Shown: positions 44,542 through 53,876 of the stretch, in pieces
Numbering within the stretch: the first letter of the stretch is position 1
How the letters are laid out: every line of letters begins with the position of its first letter
DNA from: Caldilineaceae bacterium bin5
GTDB taxonomy: Bacteria > Chloroflexota > Anaerolineae > Caldilineales > Caldilineaceae
DNA length: 64,000 bases
Assembly (NCBI GenBank): GCA_002238445.1
Contig: MPML01000002.1
Span: 62,001 to 126,000, forward strand
Direction of reading: 5' to 3'
Made by a program: the position numbers and the translations under genes
The notes under the pieces: model-generated
Told to the model about the DNA's origin: nothing
What the model saw: the letters and a program-made list of their open reading frames with translations, nothing else
Database searches by the model: none

Positions 44542-45309
44542 GTGGCTGAACTCTTCAATGCGGTGGTGCAGGCCATCCGGCAAGATGAGTTATGCGCCAT
44601 CGTCACTGTTCTGAGCGGAGACGAAATAGGGCGCAAAATGTTGGTGCGCCGGCGGCGCGGGCCGGACGAGCGCGGCCCCAACCTTGCGACAGTTGGATCA
44701 TTGGGAAACGCGGCCCTGGAGCATGGGGCCGCCGTCCACGCGGCGGAAGCGATGGAGGCGCGGCGGGCTAACCGCGTTTCTGTGACGGTAGAAGATCGAG
44801 AATTGGATCTGTTGATCGATGTCCATGTGCCGCAAGAGACGCTGGTAATTGTGGGTGCTGTTCACATCGCCATTCCGCTTGTCACCTTTGCCCGCGAACT
44901 TGGCCTGCATACGGTAGTAATCGACGCCCGGCCCATTTTTGCCACCCAGGATCGGTTCGACCATGCAGACGAGTTGATCAGGAGCTGGCCTGAAGACGCT
45001 CTGCGGGAGATGACGCTGAACGAATCCACCTATGTTGTGACGTTGACACATGACGAAAAGCTGGACACGCCCGCACTGATTTACGCGCTTGACCATCCTG
45101 CCGGCTACATTGGCGCGCTTGGTTCGAAGCGGACGCATGCCAAACGGGTAGCAGTGCTGCGCGAGGCTGGTGTCAGCGACGAACAGATTGACCGCATTCA
45201 CGCGCCGATCGGGCTCGACCTGGGCGGGCGCGGCCCCGAAGAGATCGCGCTTTCCATCATTGCGGAGATAGTACAGGTGCGGAATAACAGGAAGGAGGTG
45301 GGCGCATGA
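44542..45309 (+). CDS. XdhC family protein, second copy with Rossmann C-terminal domain
   Basis: This protein of about 255 residues has an XdhC-like N-terminal part and the XdhC_C Rossmann domain: '[22 protein letters not shown]' and '[18 protein letters not shown]', '[14 protein letters not shown]' and '[22 protein letters not shown]'. It should cooperate with the shorter XdhC protein in Mo-cofactor insertion. The usual GxGH is replaced by 'GAVH'. I start at the GTG at 44542 with GGAAGGGAT upstream; a TTG at 44518 would overlap the previous gene by seven bases. It overlaps glcD by four bases. Confidence 0.88.
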   Translation: MAELFNAVVQAIRQDELCAIVTVLSGDEIGRKMLVRRRRGPDERGPNLATVGSLGNAALEHGAAVHAAEAMEARRANRVSVTVEDRELDLLIDVHVPQETLVIVGAVHIAIPLVTFARELGLHTVVIDARPIFATQDRFDHADELIRSWPEDALREMTLNESTYVVTLTHDEKLDTPALIYALDHPAGYIGALGSKRTHAKRVAVLREAGVSDEQIDRIHAPIGLDLGGRGPEEIALSIIAEIVQVRNNRKEVGA

Positions 45310-46751
45310 GCGGTCATCCTTTGATCGGGGCACTCTCGCGCTTGTATGAAGCAGACCGGCTGTTGACTCTGCCGGCCCAGTTGATGGCATACGAGTCGGA
45401 CGCGCTCACCGTCTTTCAGCAGAGACCGGCGGCGGTGGTGATCCCGCAGGACCGCGCAGAGGTGGTCGAGACGATCCGTCTTTGCCACGAGCACAGCGTC
45501 CCTTTCGTTGCGCGGGGGAGCGGCACCAGCTTGTCGGGCGGATCTCTGCCGATCGCTGACGGTATCGTAATCGCCCTTAATCGCTTGGACAGCATTTTGC
45601 GGCTGGACGCGGAGGAGCGAATCGCGGTCGTAGAGCCGGGCGTGATCAATCTGAAGGTCTCCGAGGCGGCGAAGCCCTTTGGCCTCTACTATGCTCCTGA
45701 TCCTTCTAGCCAGTCGATTTGCACGATTGGCGGCAACGTGGCCTTTAATTCTGGGGGCGCGCACTGTCTCAAGTACGGGATGACCAGTAACCATGTCTTG
45801 GGAATGACGGTTGCGCTGCCCGACGGCGAGGTGGTCGAGCTAGGGGGCGAAAGTCTGGAGGGTGTCGGCCCGGATCTGCCCGGTTTTTTTGTGGGGAGTG
45901 AAGGGCTTTTCGGCGTCGCGCTGGAGATCACACTGCGGCTATTGCCGATCCCTGAGACGTATCGCACGGTGCTGGCAGCGTATGACTCGTTACATGCAGC
46001 GGGGGATGCGGTGACAGCAGTCGTGGCCTCCGGCCTGCTCCCGGGCGCGATCGAGATCATGGACGCTCTCGCGATTAAGGCGGCTGAGGTCGGCGCAAAG
46101 GCAGGCTATCCGACCGCGCCGGCGCTACTGATCGTCGAGTTGGAGGGAGAAGAGAGCGCGGTGGAGGCTGAATTTGCGCAGTTGATGCAGTTGATCGAAG
46201 AGACCTCACCGCTCGAGGTGCGCATGGCCCAGACCGCTGACGAACGAGCCCGAATTTGGAAGGGGCGCAAGGCCGCTTTCTCGGCGGTGGGACGGTTGGC
46301 CCCAGACTACATTGTACAGGATGGGGTCGTTCCCCGCAGCCGGTTGGGTGATGCGCTGGCAGAAATCGACCGTCTCAGTGCAAGCTACGGCATTGATGTA
46401 GCCAACGTTTTCCACGCCGGCGACGGCAATCTGCACCCGCTGATCTTGTTCGATGGCCGCGAGGAGGGCGCACTGGAACGGGCCGAGGAGTTGGCCGGCG
46501 AGATTCTTGAACTGTGCGTCGATCTGGGGGGGTCGATTACCGGCGAACACGGGGTCGGCATGGAAAAACGCGCCTTCCTGCCCAAAATGTATGGGCCGCT
46601 GGAGATGCAGGCGATGGAAGATGTGCGCCGCAGCGTGGATAGCCAATCTCTCGCTAACCGCGGCAAGATGCTGCCGGTGGGCGAGGCGGAATCATTGACC
46701 CACGTCGGTCCCCATCCCCTGGAGAAGGCAGGGGTCATTTTCAGGGAGTAG
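45306..46751 (+). CDS. glcD: FAD-binding oxidase, glycolate oxidase subunit GlcD-type
   Basis: This 481-residue protein has the FAD-binding PCMH domain ('[18 protein letters not shown]', '[18 protein letters not shown]') and a C-terminal FAD-oxidase domain with '[19 protein letters not shown]' and '[14 protein letters not shown]'. It oxidises D-lactate/glycolate-type 2-hydroxy acids with GlcE and GlcF. It is coupled to the XdhC gene by ATGA, so the glc operon seems to be a continuation of the cox operon. A 118-base gap separates it from the sugar dehydrogenase gene. Confidence 0.93.
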   Translation: MSGHPLIGALSRLYEADRLLTLPAQLMAYESDALTVFQQRPAAVVIPQDRAEVVETIRLCHEHSVPFVARGSGTSLSGGSLPIADGIVIALNRLDSILRLDAEERIAVVEPGVINLKVSEAAKPFGLYYAPDPSSQSICTIGGNVAFNSGGAHCLKYGMTSNHVLGMTVALPDGEVVELGGESLEGVGPDLPGFFVGSEGLFGVALEITLRLLPIPETYRTVLAAYDSLHAAGDAVTAVVASGLLPGAIEIMDALAIKAAEVGAKAGYPTAPALLIVELEGEESAVEAEFAQLMQLIEETSPLEVRMAQTADERARIWKGRKAAFSAVGRLAPDYIVQDGVVPRSRLGDALAEIDRLSASYGIDVANVFHAGDGNLHPLILFDGREEGALERAEELAGEILELCVDLGGSITGEHGVGMEKRAFLPKMYGPLEMQAMEDVRRSVDSQSLANRGKMLPVGEAESLTHVGPHPLEKAGVIFRE

Positions 46752-46868
46752 TGGAAGAGTAACCAGCCCGTTGGTTGGAAGCAATAAGGGCCTGTCTTGT
46801 TGCGTTCAGAATTCAGGCAGCGAGAGGTACGATTTGAAAAAGTGTCAGACCATAGGGGCGTCTGAGCG

Positions 46869-49001
46869 ATGAGAGTTGTCATACTCTTCGCCGTTGCCTT
46901 GCTTATTCTCACAGCTGCCGCGGCCTGTGTACCAAGCGAAGATCCTGGCCGACCTGGCTCCGAATCAACGGTTGAAACGGGACCCGCTGCGACCGCTACG
47001 CCGGCGCGGCCCAGTGAAAATGTCGCGATGTTGGGAACCGCCGATGCCTTTGAACGAAGTGGTTTCGCGCCGATGGCTACTGACGGGGATCTGGAATCGA
47101 TCTGGAGTTCGCAGCAGTTTGCGCCGCAGTGGTTCTCGATAGCTTTCGACAGCTTCTTCCTGGTGGACAAGATCGAGCTGGTTGTTACGCAACTACCCGC
47201 CGGCCCAACAACGCACGAGGTGTGGCTGGGGAGCGGGTCTGACACGCGTGTACTCCAGGAGCGGCTCATCGACGTTCATACGGAAGACGGCCAGATTCTC
47301 GAGATCGCGATCGAGCCGGCGCGCAGGTTGAACGAGGTTCTGATAGTTACGCTGGACAGCCCCAGCTGGGTGGGTTGGCGAGAGGTGAGGGTATTTGGCT
47401 CGCCATCCACCGGGGCCTTGGAAGCGGCTGCGGAGGGAAGTGCGGTAGAGGTCGAGGGGTCCGTTGCGGAATCTTCCGAGCTCATGGGAGAAAATGTTGC
47501 GGCCCTAGGATCGGGGTTTGCTTCGGCGGGGGAGGAGTCCGCCAAGCTGGCGTTGGATGGTGATCCGGCCTCATTTTGGAGTGCTCAACTTGAGGCGCCA
47601 CAGTGGTACTCGGTTTCCTTCGATGATCTGTATCTTGTTGACAAGCTGGAGATGGTGATCGCGCAGTCTCCCGCTGGCCCATCTACGCATGAGGTCTGGC
47701 TGGGGAATGGCTCTGGCACGCGGACATTGTACAGGCGGTTCGACAATTTGCAGACGGAAGATGGTCAGACGTTAGAGGTTCCTATCGTTCCGCCGCGCAG
47801 TATCAGCGAGGTGCTTGTTCTGACACTTGACAGCCCGAGTTGGGTGGCTTGGCGGGAGGTGAGGATTCTTGGCTCATCGTCCTCGGACCCAATAGGGGAG
47901 GCGGGGCTGCCTCGATTTGCGTTGCGCAAAGTCGCCGAGGGGCTGAAGTTGCCGGTGCATGTTACACATGCAGGCGACGGGTCTGAGCGTCTGTTCGTGG
48001 TCGAGCAGGAGGGACGGATCCGCATTGTCAGAAACGGTGCTAGCGAGGAAACACCGTTTTTGGACATCTTGGGTCGTGTCCGATGTTGCGGAGAGCGGGG
48101 GTTACTCAATGTGGCTTTCCCGCCGGATTATGCGGCCAAACAGTATTTCTATGTGAGCTATACAGACAAACCGGGTGATACGGTCATCAGCCGCTTCAGG
48201 ACGACGGCCGATCCGGACGAAGCCGATCCTGACAGCGAAGAGGTCGTGCTGCTGATCGCGCAGCCGGACCAGGTCCACAACGGCGGCCGCATCGTCTTCG
48301 GCCCAAATGATGGATTCCTTTACATTGGAAGCGGTGACGGCGGCCACCCAACACTCAAGGATGTTGAGAATCGGGCGCAGAATCCTGACACTCTGCTGGG
48401 CAAGATTTTACGTATCGATGTGGAGTCGGACGCCACACCATACGGCGTCCCTGCAGACAACCCATTTGCGCAGATTGACGGCTATCGCGGTGAGATTTGG
48501 GCGCTGGGTTTTCGCAATCCATGGGGCTTTGCCTTTGACAGGCTGACCGGCGACCTTTACATCCCCGATCCGGGTCACATAAGTCACGAAGAGGTGAATT
48601 TTCAACCGGCGGCAAGCGGCGGCGGCGAAAACTATGGTTGGAACGTCAAGGAGGGCAGTCGCTGTTTTGATTCTCTGACGTGCAGTGCGCACGGCTTGAT
48701 TTCGCCGGTGGTTGAATACGATCACGTGTATTCCTGTGCGATCGTGGGGGGCGCGGTCTATCGCGGAAGTGACTATCCCGATTTGCAGGGCGTATTCTTC
48801 TATGGCGACTTTTGCAGCGGCAGAATCTGGGGGCTGAGACGAGCTGGCGCCGATTCGAACCAAGGCATTTATGACGGCTGGCAGAGCACACTACCATTAA
48901 ACGCCAGGGTCCCTGTCAGCAGCGTCGGCGAAGATGAAGAGGGCAACGTGTACGTCACTGGCTATCAGGATGGCGTGCTTTACATGATCACGGGAGAATA
49001 G
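46869..49001 (+). CDS. lipoprotein PQQ-type sugar dehydrogenase with two tandem discoidin-like domains
   Basis: This 710-residue protein has a lipoprotein signal (lipobox 'TAAAAC', Cys about 20). Two related modules of about 128 residues follow, near 51-178 and 208-336. Both contain 'W-S-x-Q', 'APQW-[FY]-S', 'LVDK-[IL]-E', 'STHEVWLG'-like and 'LDSPSWV-x-WREVR' segments, as in F5/8C (discoidin) carbohydrate-binding domains. A GSDH/PQQ-dependent sugar dehydrogenase beta-propeller covers about 350-705 ('LKLPVHVTHAGDGSERLFVVEQEGRIRI', in pieces, 'VHNGGRIVFGPNDGFLYIGSGDGG', 'GFRNPWGFAFD'). It may bind and oxidise extracellular sugars. It lies between glcD and glcE on the same strand. Confidence 0.85.
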   Translation: MRVVILFAVALLILTAAAACVPSEDPGRPGSESTVETGPAATATPARPSENVAMLGTADAFERSGFAPMATDGDLESIWSSQQFAPQWFSIAFDSFFLVDKIELVVTQLPAGPTTHEVWLGSGSDTRVLQERLIDVHTEDGQILEIAIEPARRLNEVLIVTLDSPSWVGWREVRVFGSPSTGALEAAAEGSAVEVEGSVAESSELMGENVAALGSGFASAGEESAKLALDGDPASFWSAQLEAPQWYSVSFDDLYLVDKLEMVIAQSPAGPSTHEVWLGNGSGTRTLYRRFDNLQTEDGQTLEVPIVPPRSISEVLVLTLDSPSWVAWREVRILGSSSSDPIGEAGLPRFALRKVAEGLKLPVHVTHAGDGSERLFVVEQEGRIRIVRNGASEETPFLDILGRVRCCGERGLLNVAFPPDYAAKQYFYVSYTDKPGDTVISRFRTTADPDEADPDSEEVVLLIAQPDQVHNGGRIVFGPNDGFLYIGSGDGGHPTLKDVENRAQNPDTLLGKILRIDVESDATPYGVPADNPFAQIDGYRGEIWALGFRNPWGFAFDRLTGDLYIPDPGHISHEEVNFQPAASGGGENYGWNVKEGSRCFDSLTCSAHGLISPVVEYDHVYSCAIVGGAVYRGSDYPDLQGVFFYGDFCSGRIWGLRRAGADSNQGIYDGWQSTLPLNARVPVSSVGEDEEGNVYVTGYQDGVLYMITGE

Positions 49002-49141
49002 AGAGTTGAGGTTGCCTGTTACTCACGCCCGGTTTTTGGCCTCGCTGGTTGACACCGATACACTGAATGCAGACCTACAGGAAACAGCATTTCAAATCGC
49101 CGCCGATAAGGTGAAAGACAGTTGGGCAAGAAGCAGAGACA

Positions 49142-50314
49142 ATGACCAACGTTGCTGAAATTCAGGATGCAGTGCGAGAGGCGAGGCGGGTGCGCGTTCG
49201 GGGAGGCGGCTCCAAACCGGCCCTGTCGCTGCGAGACTGTGAAGACGACGCGCAGTTGCTCAACCTGACAACCCTAAAGGGGGTGGTCGAGTACCAGCCG
49301 GACGAATACACCTTTACAGCCCGCGCCGGCACGTCAGTTGCCGAGATAGGGGCGATGCTGGCGGAAGAGGGACAGTACCTGCCCTTTGATCCGCCGCTGG
49401 CCGAACGGGGAGCAACGCTAGGCGGGACGGTTGCGGCCGGGCTCAGCGGGGCGGGGCGTTACCGCTACGGCGGCATCCGCGACTTTCTGATTGGCATTCG
49501 CTTTGTCGACGGGCAGGGGCAGGAGATCCGGGGCGGGGGCACGGTGGTAAAGAATGCGGCCGGCTTCGACTTTCCTAAACTATTTGTCGGCAGCCTGGGG
49601 AGGCTGGGTGTTTTGACAGAACTGACCTTCAAAGTTTTTCCCCAGCCGCCGGCCTTTGCGACAGTCACCGCCGATTTTGGCACGCTTTCCGATCTGCTGT
49701 CCGCTCTGGACGCGGTGACGCGCAGCGCCATCGACCTGCATGCGGTCGATTTTGCGCCGACGGAGGAGGGATGGACCCTCTGGGCGCGCATAGGGGGATT
49801 GCCACATGTGCTGCAGGAGCGGGCGCAGGCTTTGCAGACGGTCGTGTCCGCAGGCGCCGGGCAAACGCGCTGTCTCTCCTTGTACCAGGACCAAAAGGAA
49901 GAGAGCCTTTGGCAGGCAGCGCGGTCGATGGAATGGCTTGCGCAGGGCATGGGGCTGGTTCGGATCCCTCTGACACCGCAACGGATCCCAGCGATGGAGG
50001 AAGCGCTCAACGGCTCCACGATGGCGACTCGGCGATATAGCGTCGGCGGGAATCTGCTCTGGCTCGGGTGGCCAGACGAATCGACGTCGGAGAGTGGGGA
50101 GGAGGATTCCTCCCGAGACCTCCACAGCCTTCTGCTGGCGTTAAACCTGCAAGGTGTGCAGCTGATTGGCCGCGCGCGGCGTTCCCCCATCGAGGGCAGC
50201 GGAATCGACACAGACGGCGGAGAGGACCCTTTGCTGGGCCGGCCACTGCAAAACGCCTTTTTGCGGCGAATCGCGGCGGCCCTGGACCCTCAAGGAAAAT
50301 TCGAAACGTGGTAA
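49142..50314 (+). CDS. glcE: FAD-binding oxidase, glycolate oxidase subunit GlcE-type
   Basis: This 390-residue protein has a PCMH FAD domain: 'VRVRGGGSKPALSL', 'LGGTVAAGLSGAGRYRYGGIRDFLIGIRFVDGQG' in pieces, and 'VVKNAAGFDFPKLFVGSLGRLGVLTELTFKV' split. It lacks the C-terminal half that GlcD has, which is normal for GlcE. It forms the second flavoprotein of the glycolate oxidase complex. It is separated from glcD by the sugar dehydrogenase gene and from glcF by a quinone oxidoreductase gene. Confidence 0.92.
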   Translation: MTNVAEIQDAVREARRVRVRGGGSKPALSLRDCEDDAQLLNLTTLKGVVEYQPDEYTFTARAGTSVAEIGAMLAEEGQYLPFDPPLAERGATLGGTVAAGLSGAGRYRYGGIRDFLIGIRFVDGQGQEIRGGGTVVKNAAGFDFPKLFVGSLGRLGVLTELTFKVFPQPPAFATVTADFGTLSDLLSALDAVTRSAIDLHAVDFAPTEEGWTLWARIGGLPHVLQERAQALQTVVSAGAGQTRCLSLYQDQKEESLWQAARSMEWLAQGMGLVRIPLTPQRIPAMEEALNGSTMATRRYSVGGNLLWLGWPDESTSESGEEDSSRDLHSLLLALNLQGVQLIGRARRSPIEGSGIDTDGGEDPLLGRPLQNAFLRRIAAALDPQGKFETW

Positions 50315-50355
50315 CGACAACAGTGAGATAAGCAAAAGTATTGAGGAGAAAACTG

Positions 50356-51324
50356 ATGAGAGCGATTCGTATCCAAGAGGTAGGCGACCCGAATGTTCTG
50401 CAGTGCGTTGACGTGCCTACGCCGGAGCCGGGCCCGGGGGAAGCGCGAGTAAAGATGGAAGTGGCAGGCGTCAACTTCATCGACACCTACCACCGCAGGG
50501 GATGGTATCCAATGCCACTGCCGTTCACACCCGGGGTCGAAGGCGCGGGGGTTGTTGATGCCATCGGCGAGGGGGTAACCGAAGTAGCGGTCGGCGATAC
50601 GGTGGCCTATGGGATGTCGATCGGCTCCTATGCCGAGTACGCAATCGTCCCTTCAAAAAACCTTGTCAAGCGCCCCGCCGGCGTGGACGCCCAACATGGG
50701 GCGGCCTCGATGATTCAGGGGATGACCGCCCACTACCTCGCCTGCACCACCTATCCGCTCAAGCCGGGCGATACCTGCCTGGTCCATGCCGCGGCTGGCG
50801 GCACCGGCGCCCTGCTGGTGCAGATTGCCAAGTTGAGGGGCGCACGTGTTCTCGGCACGGTCTCGACCGAAGAGAAGGCGCGCATCGCGCAAGCGGCCGG
50901 CGCCGACGACACGATCCGCTATACGGAAGTGGACTTCGCGGAAGCAGTGCGCGACCTGACAGGCGGTGAAGGCGTTGAGGTTGTGTACGATTCGGTCGGC
51001 ATCACCACTTTTGACAAAAGCCTGGACTGCCTGAAGCCGCGCGGCTATATGGTGCTGTTCGGCCAGGCGAGCGGTGTTGTGCCGACACTCGATCCGCAGA
51101 TCCTCAACCAGAAAGGCTCGCTGTTCCTGACCCGGCCCACGCTGGCGTCGCATATGCTGACGCGGTCGGAGTTGGAGGGCCGCGCCAACGACGTTTTCAA
51201 CTGGATCGCCGAAGGTAAACTGGAAATCCGTATCGACCGCACCTTCCCACTCGACGACGCCGAGGGCGCCCACACCTACCTGGAAGCGCGTCAGACCAAG
51301 GGCAAGGTACTGTTGACGACATGA
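50356..51324 (+). CDS. quinone oxidoreductase (zeta-crystallin type, MDR superfamily)
   Basis: This 322-residue medium-chain reductase has the GroES-like domain '[27 protein letters not shown]' in pieces and the NADPH Rossmann motif '[17 protein letters not shown]' (AAxGGxG). It lacks the cysteines that bind catalytic or structural zinc. It should reduce quinones or enones with NADPH. The ATG at 50356 follows TTGAGGAG. It is flanked by glcE (41 bases) and glcF (19 bases), which suggests a role with the glycolate-oxidase electron flow. Confidence 0.92.
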   Translation: MRAIRIQEVGDPNVLQCVDVPTPEPGPGEARVKMEVAGVNFIDTYHRRGWYPMPLPFTPGVEGAGVVDAIGEGVTEVAVGDTVAYGMSIGSYAEYAIVPSKNLVKRPAGVDAQHGAASMIQGMTAHYLACTTYPLKPGDTCLVHAAAGGTGALLVQIAKLRGARVLGTVSTEEKARIAQAAGADDTIRYTEVDFAEAVRDLTGGEGVEVVYDSVGITTFDKSLDCLKPRGYMVLFGQASGVVPTLDPQILNQKGSLFLTRPTLASHMLTRSELEGRANDVFNWIAEGKLEIRIDRTFPLDDAEGAHTYLEARQTKGKVLLTT

Positions 51325-51343
51325 CGCCAACGAAAAGAATCCT

Positions 51344-52600
51344 ATGCGCCACTCAATTCCGGTAGACTCGCTCGGACCCCAGGCCCCGTCAATGGCGGAA
51401 GCCGTCGCCAGCTGCGTCCATTGCGGCTTCTGCCTGCCGGCGTGTCCGACATACCTTGAGTTGGGGGAGGAAATGGATTCCCCGCGCGGGCGTATCCTGC
51501 TTATGAAAGGTGCGCTCGAAGGGGAGCTGTCTCAGGAAGAGGTGCTGCCGCACGTGGACCGATGCCTGGGCTGCCTGGCCTGCGTCACCGCCTGCCCTTC
51601 CGGGGTCGAATACGGGGAGCTGCTCACGCCATTTCGAGAGATGTCGGAAAAGCGGCGTAGCCGTTCGCCCATGGAGGCGTTGACGCGGACTCTGACCAAC
51701 CAGACGCTTCCCTACCCCGGACGTTTCCGCGCCGCAGCAGCAATGGGGCGCTACACAAAAATATTCAAGCCGCTCCTGCCGCCGGCACTGCGAACGATGC
51801 TCGATCTGCTGCCCGATCGGCTGCCGCCGCGCGTCTCTCTGCCGCGGCTGGCGCCGGCCCAGGGGGAGCGGCGGGCGCGGATCGCGCTGCTGACCGGCTG
51901 CGTCCAGCAGGTGCTGACCCCCGGAATCAACCGGGCCACAGTCGACGTGCTGACCAGTAACGGCGTTGAAGTGGTCATTCCGTCAGGCCAAGGCTGCTGC
52001 GGCGCGCTGGCGATGCATACCGGCGCCGCAGACCAGGCACGCGGGCTGGCCCGACGCAACTTCGACGCCTTCAACCTGGACGAGGTCGATGCGGTGGTGA
52101 CCAACGCGGCCGGGTGCGGTTCCGGCATGCACGAGTACCCGTTGCTGTTCGCGGGCGAGGCAGAGGAACAGGTGGCGCGGGACTTTGCGGACAAAGTTCA
52201 GGATGTGACCGTTTTCCTGGATGCTCTCGGCATCGAACAGCCGCCCGCTCTGCCTGCGCCGATGACATTTGCGTATCACGACGCCTGCCATCTCGCGCAC
52301 GCCCAGGGGGTCACGGACGCGCCGCGCCGTTTGCTGGCGGCGGTTCCGAACCTTACACTCGTACCGATCCCGGAGGGGGAGATCTGCTGTGGATCAGCGG
52401 GAAGCTATAACATCGAACAGCCGGAGATTGCCGCCCAGTTGGGCCAGCGAAAGGCCGAAGCCATTCTCGGGACCGGCGCGCAGGCCGTGGTAACCGGCAA
52501 CATCGGCTGTATGACCCAGATCGACAGCCATTTACGGCAGCTCGGGCACCATTTGCCGATTTACCACACGGTAGAGCTTCTTAACGGAAGCCAGGAGTGA
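51344..52600 (+). CDS. glcF: glycolate oxidase iron-sulfur subunit GlcF-type
   Basis: This 418-residue protein has two [4Fe-4S] sites ('[15 protein letters not shown]' and '[15 protein letters not shown]') and two CCG domains ('[13 protein letters not shown]' and '[12 protein letters not shown]', each a CX(n)CCGX(n)CXXC type). It completes the GlcDEF complex that passes electrons from 2-hydroxy acid oxidation to the chain. It is the last gene of the operon. A hairpin lies about 160 bases further on. Confidence 0.93.
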   Translation: MRHSIPVDSLGPQAPSMAEAVASCVHCGFCLPACPTYLELGEEMDSPRGRILLMKGALEGELSQEEVLPHVDRCLGCLACVTACPSGVEYGELLTPFREMSEKRRSRSPMEALTRTLTNQTLPYPGRFRAAAAMGRYTKIFKPLLPPALRTMLDLLPDRLPPRVSLPRLAPAQGERRARIALLTGCVQQVLTPGINRATVDVLTSNGVEVVIPSGQGCCGALAMHTGAADQARGLARRNFDAFNLDEVDAVVTNAAGCGSGMHEYPLLFAGEAEEQVARDFADKVQDVTVFLDALGIEQPPALPAPMTFAYHDACHLAHAQGVTDAPRRLLAAVPNLTLVPIPEGEICCGSAGSYNIEQPEIAAQLGQRKAEAILGTGAQAVVTGNIGCMTQIDSHLRQLGHHLPIYHTVELLNGSQE

Positions 52601-52920
52601 TCCGCAGGATCCTGAGCTCCTCCAACGACTCGCGAATCTGATGTTCGCCGGCCCCACCAGACAGATAACCGGACTTTGACCAAGCGTTAACTGTCTCTTG
52701 CAGCCCGTTTAACCCACCTCGCCTAACCTGGTAGTCGAAGCAGCCAACCTCTCACCTCAGAGTTCGGACTGCCGTCCGACTCTGACGCAGGAAACCCTCG
52801 CAGTACCCTCCAGGAATTTGGGCTACGTCAAGCGGGCAGTATGCGTTTCGGCTACAGCCCTAGGGTGTGGTTCGTTCGGGGGGACGGACTACACCTTCTC
52901 CCCTTTTTTGGTCGGCTTTT
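52601..52920. other. intergenic region after glcF
   Basis: This 320-base region lies between convergent genes, the plus-strand glcF and the minus-strand aminotransferase-like gene. It holds one strong hairpin (52758-52784) and no ORF or repeat that I can support. Confidence 0.5.
52758..52784 (+). terminator. hairpin downstream of glcF, possible terminator
   Basis: CAGAG-T-TCGGAC-TGCC-GTCCGA-CTCTG: an 11-bp stem with one bulged T and a 4-base loop. No T-run follows, so it may be a Rho-dependent or bidirectional end rather than a classic intrinsic terminator. Confidence 0.4.
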
Positions 52921-53826
52921 TTATTCGGTCAAGATCGGGAAGCCGGCGCCGCTGGTCTGCTCGGCGTACAGTTGACGCAGACGGTCGGTGATTGGACCGC
53001 GCTCGGCGCTCCCGATTGTGCGTCCGTCCAACTCGATCACTGGAGTCAGTTCGCCCATCGTGCCGGTGCAGAACAGCTCGTCGGCCCGGTAGAGCTCCGG
53101 CAGTGAAATATCGCGCACTTCGGCCGGTATGCCATGCGTTTGACAGAGATCCAACACCGTCGCGCGGGTGATCCCTTCGGGACAAGAATGTGTGTGGGGA
53201 GTGGCGACTATGCCGCGTTTTACGAGGAAGAGGTGGGTTGCATTGGTTTCGGAGACAAAGCCGTTAAGATCGAGCATTACTGCATCATCGACACCGGCGG
53301 TGTTTGCCTGGATTTTGGCCAATATCGAGTTGAGCATATTGCAGGAGTGAATATTCTGATCAAGACAGTCTGGGGGGATGCGGCGGATGCCGGAGGTGAT
53401 CAGGCGAATTCCGCCCCGTTCATAGACTGGCGGTTTGTGCTCGGCAAGAACGATCAGAGTCGTTCCACTCGTGTTTATGCGGGGATCCATGCCGCTGGTG
53501 TACTTGACGCCGCGGGTGAGTGTCAGGCGGACATGGACGTTGTCCTGCATGTTATTGGCTACCAGTGTGCGCCGCACCTGCTCCACTATTTCCTCATTGG
53601 AGGGAACGCGGTCGTAGGCAAGGGCCTTGGCGCCGTCCTGCAGCCGATCCAGATGCTCCTGCAGCTTGAAGATGCGCCCGTCGTACAGGCGCAGGCCTTC
53701 CCAGACGGCATCACCATTCTGCACGGAGGAGTCGAAGGGGCTGACACCGGCCTCGTCTCTGTGGACGAGTTTTCCGTTGATGTTTACCAACAGGTCGCGG
53801 TTGGCTTCGTAAAATTTCTGCAGCAT
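52921..53826 (-). CDS. class IV aminotransferase-like protein lacking the PLP lysine
   Basis: This 301-residue protein has the class IV (BCAT/D-amino acid aminotransferase) fold: 'GVSPFDSSVQNGDAVWEGLR', 'VRLTLTRGVKYTSGMDPR', 'GFVSETNATHLFLVKRG', 'PEGITRATVLDL' and 'CTGTMGELTPVIELDGR'. The position of the PLP Schiff-base lysine (K in 'IK-S-x-N' of true enzymes) is H160 in 'NIHSCNMLNSILAK', so normal transamination is doubtful. From memory, plant BCAL proteins share this 'HSCN' pattern. It lies 50 bases after a sulfotransferase-like gene. The product is unknown, and ilvE should not be assumed. Confidence 0.8.
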   Translation of the reverse strand: MLQKFYEANRDLLVNINGKLVHRDEAGVSPFDSSVQNGDAVWEGLRLYDGRIFKLQEHLDRLQDGAKALAYDRVPSNEEIVEQVRRTLVANNMQDNVHVRLTLTRGVKYTSGMDPRINTSGTTLIVLAEHKPPVYERGGIRLITSGIRRIPPDCLDQNIHSCNMLNSILAKIQANTAGVDDAVMLDLNGFVSETNATHLFLVKRGIVATPHTHSCPEGITRATVLDLCQTHGIPAEVRDISLPELYRADELFCTGTMGELTPVIELDGRTIGSAERGPITDRLRQLYAEQTSGAGFPILTE

Positions 53827-53876
53827 TGGTCAGAATCCCAAGGCCGAGTAATCGCTGCCACGCAGGACGGCGCCGG

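Noticed and set aside
52921..53826. Calling the gene ilvE
   Set aside because: The PLP lysine is replaced by histidine, and the sequence pattern is closer to the BCAL group.
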